The position numbers were made by a program, and so were the translations under genes. The notes beneath the pieces were generated by a model that was given only the letters and a program-made list of their open reading frames with translations, was not told the DNA's origin and did not search any database. 64,000 bases of DNA from Magicicada septendecula (lineage: Eukaryota; Arthropoda; Insecta; Hemiptera; Cicadidae): contig CM068372.1 in assembly GCA_034769895.1 (NCBI GenBank), positions 234,812,843 through 234,876,842 of the forward strand, read 5' to 3'. Below are positions 55,913 to 64,000 of this stretch, one piece after another (the first letter of the stretch is position 1; each line of letters begins with the position of its first letter).

Positions 55913-56469
55913 ACACGTTGTTCATCCAGTATCAAAACAGTTTTCTGCAAAATACAGTTACTGTCCTGTTGAATGCTGTCTATGGTTTTACTTTGGGCCT
56001 CAACAGTGCACAAGATGCAAGGCAGCACTGTAGATCATGCAGTTTATTTATAAAGGACCAAAACTATTTGCAGAAGACCAAGCATAAGCATACGTTGCTC
56101 TCAGCAGTGTTAGACCGTTAAAAGGAAATTCTCTGTGAAGAACAGGATTACACAAAGATCACTAGACAAAACCGTGTAACAACGAAGTGATAACAGAAAT
56201 GGAAAAAATGCGATCACACCGTCCAAATTGAATAGTTCAAGAATAAATACTTAGTCGAATTGTAATAGTAAATGCTCATGTTAATTGTGAAATAATAATT
56301 TTTTTTAATAAAACAATTTTATTTAAAACAGAAAATTATTGCTAAAAAGTATAATATTAAAATTAATAAAAACTTTTCTTAAAACGCTTTTGTCTAAATT
56401 AAATTCAGTAACATATTCACTAAAAAGAAAAAAAAATAATAATTTCTTCTGTCAAATAGAACACGAAGT
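55913..56469. other. AT-rich non-coding stretch
   Basis: No feature recognised. Very A/T-rich from 56280 to 56450. Confidence 0.45.
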
Positions 56470-56819
56470 ACAACTTAGGCTGAAGCCTGTGTGGACTTAC
56501 GGAATACAGCTGTGGGACTGTACAAAAAAAAAAAAACTTAGAAAAAATACAAATGTTTCAGAACAAAGTATTCAGAAGCATAGTGAATGGCCCTTGGTAT
56601 ATAAAGAACGAAAACCTAGATAGAGACATCAGTGTAGAATATGTCAGCGAAATAATAACAAAGTATGCAGACAAACATGATCAGAGGATTCAGATACACG
56701 ATAACCCAATAATGCGCGACGTGGTGGAAGAAGCTCCACACGTCCTGAGGCGACTCAAAAACAGAAGCCACATGATCTGGTATCGCAGTAGGAAGCAATT
56801 AATATGTATAGATCCATAA
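56470..56819 (+). pseudogene. Jockey-type LINE ORF2 C-terminal fragment
   Basis: LKPVWTYGIQLWDCTK (about 56480-56527) is the conserved jockey thumb signature (KPxWTYGIQLWG). It is interrupted by a 13-base A-run near 56524-56536 with a frame change. The second frame then reads FQNKVFRSIVNGPWYIKNEN, DRDISVEYVSEII, KHDQRIQIHDNP and RRLKNRSHMI up to the TAA at 56817-56819, all matching the C-terminus of jockey ORF2. 5'-truncated and frameshifted. It is a different copy and subfamily from the LINE at 29813. Confidence 0.85.
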
Positions 56820-59800
56820 AACTCTACGTGAGAGAAAGACAGAATAATCTTGGGATTAGCCATTGGGCTTCACCCCAACACCCGTGAAGGAAACATGAAG
56901 GAGAAGCTGATTGCTCAGTTGTAGCATTAAGGGAGGTATTTTTAGTCGGTTAGAGTACCACACTACTAGGAACTACGGGGTTCCTAGTGTCTATAGAGAT
57001 TTCCACCTACCCTCGAAGAAAAACGACGTACAACCTCTTAAATACGACAATTATTTCGGATTTAACACCACTAATACTAAAAGCGTGGGCGCTCGTATTA
57101 TGAGATTTAGTAGCCGAATATAATTTTTGAAGATGCTATACGATTTTAAACGATTGCTGTTATATCTTTCATATTTGTAATTAACATCTCCGTATACGAC
57201 TTTACTGACAACTTATAATGCTTTATCATAAATATTAAATAAAACATTTAATATCATATATGTGGCGATAGGTTTTCATAAGGAATGTAAAGATGGTTAC
57301 AAAGTGAAATACAATGAATTAGCGGTAAATATTATATTTACAGTAGATAGAACTTAGATAGAATCTATATTTAGACGTAGACATGGAAAAAAGGAAAAAC
57401 TGAACGCTCCACGGTCAATTGTAGTACAATGATTAGTATACAGTGAGTAATCGGTTGCAATTGGATATGCAGGTGTTAAATGCAAATATAAACATTCCTA
57501 TAGCTTCTTGTTTGAAATCTATAGCTTTTTGGAAATGATTAGGACCGCCCACGCATTTATCATTAGAGATGTTAAATCTCAGGTAACTGATGTATTTAAG
57601 AGGATTCACATCATGTTCATTTTATTTGGATTGAAGTAGTTATTTGTTTATTGCATATATTATTTTATTAAATTAAAAAACAAGCGTTTTTAAAAAATGT
57701 TTTTTCTTGATTTCTTCGTGTCCATTGTAGTGCCGTTGTTAGCTTCTGTCTATCCTGCGACCATCAGCACCTATCCTGGATGACCATGACAACTCATCAG
57801 AACGTCCATCTCTCGTGCGATCCTTGGCATATTCCGCCAAAGGGCTTTATTACCAAACAGGATTGGTAGAGCCTTGCACACCACGCGTAGTTGAGAATAG
57901 GCTTAAGATAAAGAGGCTGAGGAATTTCTCTTGTCTGCGATATTGTAATGGCATTTCCCTCCCTGAATCGATTCCCTGGCGTTTCCGGAGAACCCCGGAC
58001 TCGATGTTGTGACTAACGTTCATTTATAGATTTCCAAATTTGTACTCTTATCTATCTGATTCCTTTAATCTTTCTTCCTTATTTTATTATTTATATATAC
58101 ACATAATTATTTGTAGGCCTATACATTACTTCTCCATTAACAACAGAGACATTATCAAACAAATAATTGACAACGCTGTCATTTTGAATACATAATAAAC
58201 CTGCTTGAACACGTTTTATCACATATTGAACGCTATTGTACGCTTCTGTCATCAGCTTCTAGAGTTCTATAGGATGTCTGTACGCTGTTAACTCATGACT
58301 GGTAAATGTCGATAGGTGTGACAACCGTGCTGGCAGAGACGGTTAGTGTTATGGCTGAAGGATAAGTAGTAGGTCTATGTGATTATTTCCATAGAAATTT
58401 AAAGCCTACATTAGTCTGTTGCACTAGGACGATCTGCTTTTGAAACATTCGTGAGTTTTCTAAATCTCTGTTCCTGCTTCTCAATATTTTTGTAACAATT
58501 ACATTTAGAGAATTATAAATGCATTCTTCAGGAAAAAATGATAGTCTATATCCTTATCTCGGTACCTCTTTACAGAAAATTGTATTGTTGGTATTGTTGT
58601 TTAAAGAGTAGCTCGGACTCCTGTCCACCTTTCTGGCATTTCAGCATGGTCGACTGGTATTATTTGAGTTCCTACGGTTTATATAGTTTTCGGCAGTGCA
58701 GGAGATAGTCTTTACCCATTTTTCAGTTAGGCTCACACTAAAGAATTTTACATTCTTCTGAGCTGTTGATGCTGATTTTTTTTTTTGAGATTAGCACTAA
58801 GGGAGTCATGAGGTATATACAAAAAATATATTTGCCAGGCAGCAACGAAAAGATGCAAACTTATGTACGTAAAAGTACATTACCACAAGAAGGAGACTTG
58901 AAACGGGTGTAGGTCCTATACTTTTCTCTCATAGATTACCTTCAACTTGGAGAGTATAAACAATTTAGGCCTACTTGTCACAACGTACTTGTCACTTCGG
59001 CTATCGTCACTTATTATTTCAATACATATTTTGTGAATACGAATATTGTATATACGAAAACTGAAAACTATGATAGCCCGTATGCGAAGTATAGCCTAAG
59101 CGATATTGTTTCTTTAGTTGGTTGTGGAGTACATGCAGTCAGTGGATTGAAAGTGAACCAGATTTTCTGCGCAGTTCGATCTGTCAAATTCTGAGTTCAG
59201 TCACTGACGTTAAAATACGGCCTATATGTGATGTCCTTCACGACACACATCTGGCGCCTACTTTTGACACGCCTTTCCTATATGACCTTGACGTTAATTG
59301 GAAAGGTGGATCTTATCGTTTCCGAATACACTACTCCGATCTATGTGTTTTCCTTATTTCCCATTAATGCGTCAGTACGGACAGCTTAAATGCTCCAGCA
59401 ATACCAATTAAAAAACATCTCGCTTGTTTTATGTGCAGTATTTTTCTTAGTAATAATAAAATAATCGTTTAAAATTTTCTTTCGTAAGGTTACATGATGT
59501 TAATAATTAGAATTTATATTCGTTGTTAGAAAGCCTAGATCTTCTTTTATCCGTAGAAAATAAAATATTTTAAGTGTCTTTGGGTAATGATTGTCGTTTA
59601 CTTTTCCAGTACTAAGTATTCAAAAGCGACAAAATTTTAAATTAGAACTCAGCGATACAAAATTCACTATAGATCGTCCTAAAGGTCTCCTTTCATAATA
59701 TGTACTCCATCATTGTTTTGATATTCTAGGTGAACACATGTGCATGACATAATTTTTATTTCATTGGTCTGTCTTGAACGGCGAACTGTGAACTTCAGCT

Positions 59801-59984
59801 TCTTGCCAATAGACCTGCATCTCGTAGAACACTCTAGATTGTTCTGACTCACTTCTACTCACTTCCAATAAGGAACTTCGGGTTCGGTTATCTCGAAGGC
59901 TGTAACTCCACATTTATTAGTTACTTTGTATCCCCAATTATTCAATCATTAAAAAATCTATTTGGACTGCAAGTGAGAAGAAAT

Positions 59985-59985
<1 letters not shown>
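56820..59985. other. AT-rich non-coding stretch
   Basis: No recognised coding sequence. The segment 57720-58020 is GC-richer with a 65-codon open frame (57815-58012, plus) that I cannot assign; an exon or SINE relic is possible. An 81-codon frame at 59122-59367 is also unassigned. Confidence 0.4.

Positions 59986-60048
<63 letters not shown>
59986..60048 (+). repeat. (AG)n microsatellite
   Basis: About 31 uninterrupted AG repeats. Confidence 0.95.
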
Positions 60049-60052
<4 letters not shown>

Positions 60053-61949
60053 GAAGAGGAATGTTCGACTATTTTGTGATCCATTTTTTTATGACGTAGT
60101 TTCAAGCCATTCTTTTCTTGCTTCAAAACAAAAATTTCTGGTTGTAACTGCTTAATAGCCGTCTAACGTTTGTAATATTTATCTTGACACCGAATGAAAA
60201 CAAATTAACTCTTGTTAATGTTGAAGCCGTTTAAAATAAAAGCTTCGTAAAATAAGGACTTCGCTTCTAGTGGCCTTGTATAGGGAATTTCAGTATAAAT
60301 TCGGTCTCTATTGAACTAATTTGGAGACAGGTAGTTTGACCATTACCTAACTGCGATTCTCTTACATGTATTACTGGATTTATAATAAATCTGAAGAACA
60401 TTAAATTGTGAGAAACATAGAAATTGTTTGACGAGACACAAACATGTCACACTGACACGAAAGAAACATCCCAAACTCAAAAGAAGAAAAATGGTTTCTG
60501 TATTGGCAACTGAGGGCGTTAAACAGCTGTAATTGTTACGAAACGGTAATCGTTATTAATAATAATGCACTCATTTACTTAAGTGGTCTATTCCTTGGAG
60601 TGAATTGACGTCATATGTATTTTTATAAACGTTAAAAAAATAAACGTAATAACGTGGATGGCGACGGAGCGGGGACGCGTGTGCCAGTTTCTCTGCGGTA
60701 TTACATACAATGTTGTGTTGAGTCCAACACTGCCCACGCCGCCCAGACTGGTTCGTAATCCGTTTGTTTTACTCTTTCCATTATTAATTATCGATTAGTT
60801 GTATCGAGAAATATCCAATGCGGTTTAAACAGGTTTGCCGACGTCATTATAATAAAATATCGCGGCTTAAGTGGTCCCTGTCTGTATTATTTACTTGACT
60901 AACTGCTCACGTGAACAACTTGTGAAACATTGACACAGTGTTATAATAGACCTACGTATTTTTAATTAACGATGTAAAAAACGGGTCTGACAGAGACTTT
61001 TTTGTCGAATCGTACTTTCACTGGATTCATAAATTAATTTTATTAAATGTCATATTGCGTACGCGCTTTTTCAATGGACAAGTTGGGCGCGTAGTATAAA
61101 GAAGGAGTCCTTGAGATGTACTTAGATAAATCTCAAACTTTGTCGTTTGTAGACTTATAAACAAATTAGAGGCGTGAACCTGAAAGACGTGTATTGTTCA
61201 TTATAAGACGTTTTAATGAAGTTCTGTTGAGATGAATCTAAATTTACCAGTCGATCAGAAGAGGAAGATTAGCCTATGAAGGAGAAGGAGAATAATTAAG
61301 TTCTAATCACTTAGGCGAGACGAATTGTTCCAGCCTAACACGTGTTCCATTGCAAACTGGTTGTTTACACCTGGTACAGGCTTAACTGATTGTATTCGAA
61401 AAGTGAATGTACTATAGCAAACATTTCTGCGATGTGTATGAAGAGATGCAAGGTTGAACTCATACACGCACTCATACACACGCGCGCACGTGTGCGTAGT
61501 CTGTATTATTAATTTATGGTAATTTTATACACAATTAATTGGTGCTAGCATATAGTTACAAGAGCTTTTATATTAAATGTGAAACGTTTAATCCTTTAAA
61601 GGACAACCGACGCACACGACTGGTATCAACAAGACAAGAGTCAGTTTGTTGTTGTTCAGCTCTTCTTTACGTGGCGTACGCTTCAGATAATTTAATTTGT
61701 AAGCTTCTGAACCTACACAGCGGCATCTTGTTGTTAATCTTCACGACTCCTTAGGCAGATTAATGTAGCGTATTTCAATGCCGTGTTTTCTGTCATCCGC
61801 TACGTTCCACTACCGCATTCCGACTTTACAAAACCATTTCGAAACATTTGTTGTTTATTTCCTCTACGTGACGTCCCTCAAAGACGAGCTTACACTGCAT
61901 TCAGTAACGGAACTACAGCACATTCCCAATGTGTTTGTATACTTTGTAG
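60049..61949. other. Non-coding stretch, nothing recognised
   Basis: AT-rich with a CA/CG-rich tract near 61468-61495. Open frames at 61539-61754 and 61783-61998 are unassigned. Confidence 0.4.
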
Positions 61950-62040
61950 CGGCGTAATTACGGGGGGGGGGATCAGGAGGATCGATACCCCCCCATGATA
62001 TTAAAAATTTCAGCGAAATTCCATAATCACTTAACGCAGG
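61950..62040 (+). mobile_element. Fragment of a hAT-like terminus
   Basis: CGGCGTAATTACGGGGGGG followed by a C-run (ACCCCCCCAT) resembles the G-run-bearing ends of hAT-type elements (CAGGGGCGTA...GGGGG). Only one end is visible. Low confidence. Confidence 0.25.
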
Positions 62041-62094
62041 CCTATTTATAAGCCAGTTGAGTTTGTTAAAATAAAGCTTATAAATAATTGTATA

Positions 62095-62517
62095 AATAAC
62101 AGGAATTGCAATATTAGGCCCACGAAAAACTTCAGAAGGTTGGAAATTAGGAAGTAATGATGAAATATATCAAAGTATAGAAAATATAACAGAAACAATG
62201 AGAAAAAGAAGACTATAATTATTGAACATTTATATAGAATGGATGACAATAGGTTAACAAAGCAGATCTTCAAATATCTGTGGGGAAAGAAGTCAACATC
62301 AAGTTGGATTAAAGAAGTCCAAAAGGATTTAGAAAAAAATAATATACACGCAGAAGAAGCAATTGAAAGAGACGTTTTTGGGGCAAAAGTGTTAAAAATG
62401 GAAGGAGTCCAGGGTAGGAGAGAGAAAAACGCAAGTTCAAAGTGGAATGAAGACAGGAAGAAGAGACACAGTGAAAAGATGAAAGATATTGGAGAAAAAG
62501 AAAAGAACAAAGAATAA
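62095..62517 (+). pseudogene. RTE/craniofacial-type LINE C-terminal fragment
   Basis: The plus strand reads GPRKTSEGWKLGSNDEIYQS, then TMRKRRL, an in-frame stop and a frame change near 62215. It continues as EHLYRMDDNRLTKQIFKYLW, SWIKEVQKDLEK and ERDVFGAKVLKMEG to the TAA at 62515-62517. RKRRLxFxGHxxRMDDNRLTKQIF is a widespread C-terminal signature of insect non-LTR ORF2 proteins. The long minus-strand frame over the same region is a shadow. The fragment is 5'-truncated and broken. Confidence 0.8.
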
Positions 62518-62520
62518 AGA

Positions 62521-63339
62521 ATAAAGAATTGAAATTGGCATGTGGTCCTTAGATGGCCGATACAAGAAAAAAAAAGGATTTGGAACGTGTAAGTTTTCTT
62601 ACAAGTGACGAGCACTCTACGTACGGTAAATAACGTACGTATTTGAAGCCTAAAATAACGATTACGCACGCGCAAAAAACCGAATCCAGACCCTATTAGT
62701 CTACCTTTATTTTTTTGACATGATAATGTCTTTTAGCTGGACATCGTTTGAAACTTCTCTAACATTTTATTTACCGTCACGCTGTATCACGTCATCATTG
62801 CATAACGTCATTGGGATTGTTGTAAATAAAGTTTTGTTTTGATACGTCGCAAAATATATATATATATATATATATACATAATGTGTTAAAAATAATATCA
62901 CTGCAAACAATTAAACCAGATTTATAAAGCGTCCTGAAAGTTTAAAATCAATTTTTAGCACAAGTTACCAGCCGGGAATCGTTAACTAAAACCGCGACCG
63001 CTAACATGCTAACGTCGTCGCAGATTAAAGACCTAACAAGCAAACAACACTGCATAGCTGTAGATAGGTTATTGTCTCTAGTTAATTGCGCCTTCGTATG
63101 TGATTCAGCTAACGATCCTGCATCTATTCATTAAAATATTTGTCTGTACTGCATCGTAGATGCAAATCTACTTCCTCTTTATATTTAATTACTCACCGCA
63201 GAAATGTGAAGATATAACACAGATACATAATGTCATTGGGATTGTTGTAAATAAAGGTTTGTTTTGTGTTGTGGTGAAATACACTGCTGCTGGTATATAG
63301 TAACCATAACGTGGCGACTGACTAAAACAACGTTCGACA
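62521..63339. other. Non-coding stretch with TA repeat and a 41-bp direct repeat
   Basis: (TA)n at about 62854-62875. A 41-bp sequence with CATTGGGATTGTTGTAAATA occurs at 62801-62841 and 63226-63266 with two mismatches. The Helitron 5' end should lie in this stretch, but I cannot place it. Confidence 0.5.
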
Positions 63340-64000
63340 ATGGATAGCAGCGACGAGAAGGCTCAGATCAAGAAACGACAAAATGCCGAGCGAGCAAGAA
63401 AGTATCGGGAACGAAAGAAGCTCGAGAAGGAACAGCAACGAGCGGCTGCTGTCGGCGGCGAAGCTTCGGTACCAGCGGCCCCATCGCAACAAAAACGAAA
63501 GCAAGATGACTTGATGCGCGAAGAATTGAACGAGTACTTAATAAATACACCGTTCGCGTCGACGATGACTGAGCAGAAGAAAATCGATGAATTCTACAAC
63601 ATGAAACTGGCAGAGAAGCGAAGGAAAACCAACGAACGAGTAAAACGTTGTAGATTGAATAAGACAATTGAGATGGCAACTAAACGAGCGAACGAAGCAG
63701 CTGAATTCGAACAGGCAATCGCTGCGGTATCGCCAAAACGCTTGAAAACTGAAGAGATAGCAGCAGATGCGGAATTCACGAAACGATTCGACGACAACGA
63801 GCTCGGTTACGCCTGCTCCGTCTGCGATCGCTTATGGTTCGAGAGAAATTTGCGACCACCGCCGCAAAAGAGTCAAAACATACTGGCTGCTGAGTTCCCC
63901 TACGACGATGTAGCTAGCTTTAAAGTGTGCGAAACGTGTTACTGGCCCCTAGCACTCGAGAATATACCCAACTTGTCAAGATCCAATGGCTTCGTGTACC
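63340..64000 (+). CDS. Helitron protein N-terminus, runs off the window end
   Basis: Open from ATG at 63340 to the last base (220 codons). Residues 1-35 are charged (KKRQNAERARKYRERKKLEK), as in many Helitron N-termini. After a long basic and acidic linker comes a Cys-rich block, YACSVCDRLWFERNL (about residues 151-165), and VCETC about 30 residues later. It then reads ALENIPNLSRSNGFVY, the Helitron N-terminal signature (CxVCxRLWF ... CxxC ... IPxLSxxNGFxY). Rep and helicase domains are expected downstream. The coding sequence is markedly GC-richer than the Helitron at 1-4229, so it is a different family. The frame is intact as far as it goes. Confidence 0.82.
   Translation, partial: MDSSDEKAQIKKRQNAERARKYRERKKLEKEQQRAAAVGGEASVPAAPSQQKRKQDDLMREELNEYLINTPFASTMTEQKKIDEFYNMKLAEKRRKTNERVKRCRLNKTIEMATKRANEAAEFEQAIAAVSPKRLKTEEIAADAEFTKRFDDNELGYACSVCDRLWFERNLRPPPQKSQNILAAEFPYDDVASFKVCETCYWPLALENIPNLSRSNGFVY

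Noticed and set aside
62046-62675. 209-codon minus-strand frame rich in Phe, Leu and Ser
   Set aside because: It is antisense to an A-rich LINE fragment recognisable on the plus strand, and the composition explains the apparent hydrophobic protein.
63322-63797. Three minus-strand frames near the window end
   Set aside because: They are shadows of the plus-strand Helitron N-terminal frame, which has clear family motifs.

Overview
The window looks like repeat-dominated nuclear DNA from an animal with a large, AT-rich genome, most likely an arthropod. The support is the element types: Helitrons, a jockey-like LINE, a pogo-like DNA transposon, hAT elements, insect-style tRNA-derived SINEs and Ty3-like LTR/PBS signals. 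A polyneopteran insect (cockroach, termite, stick insect or orthopteran) is a weak guess. I could not identify any conserved host protein-coding gene. Almost every coding stretch I recognise belongs to a mobile element.

Layout. 1-4229: most of a Helitron on the + strand. Its Rep-helicase reading frame is broken twice, each time by a -1 shift at an A-run, and it has a textbook 3' hairpin and CTAG|T terminus. 4231-12000: mostly non-coding, with a LINE 3' fragment (6.9 kb), a minus-strand LTR with its primer binding site (9.2-10.6 kb) and a hAT-like MITE copy. 12-16.5 kb: trinucleotide repeats, another LINE scrap, a diverged inverted repeat with arms of about 420 bp, and weak candidates for a host promoter and exon. 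16962-20892: a complete pogo-like transposon (TA target duplication, TIRs, 5' UTR intron, DDxD transposase, C-terminal Cys finger). A 1274-bp hAT element with a perfect 8-bp target duplication is nested inside its catalytic domain. 21.9-28 kb: LINE fragment, microsatellites and an array of 15 monomers with a period of about 158 bp. 28.6-32.2 kb: a tRNA-derived SINE, a 5'-truncated jockey-like LINE with a 14-bp target duplication, and a 90-bp-arm hairpin repeat.

32838-51706 is the most striking feature: an almost perfectly homogeneous tandem array with a 5.47-kb period. It parses as LTR-internal-LTR-internal-LTR-internal-LTR, with four 2461-bp terminal repeats and three internals of about 3.01 kb, flanked by a 4-bp GGAC duplication. 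Each internal has a PBS-like site, a 428-codon coiled-coil Gag-like ORF and an overlapping -1-frame ORF with no AUG. A correctly phased A_AAA_AAC slippery heptamer lies in the overlap. No polymerase is visible, so this reads as a non-autonomous LTR element with gag that has expanded in tandem.

51.7-64 kb: two more copies of the MITE seen at 11.6 kb, a SINE with a perfect 15-bp target duplication, a jockey 3' fragment, an RTE-like LINE fragment, and at 63340 the N-terminus of a second, GC-richer Helitron protein that runs off the window end.

Coordinates were read by eye from the sequence. Family assignments rest on recognised motifs, not on database searches.
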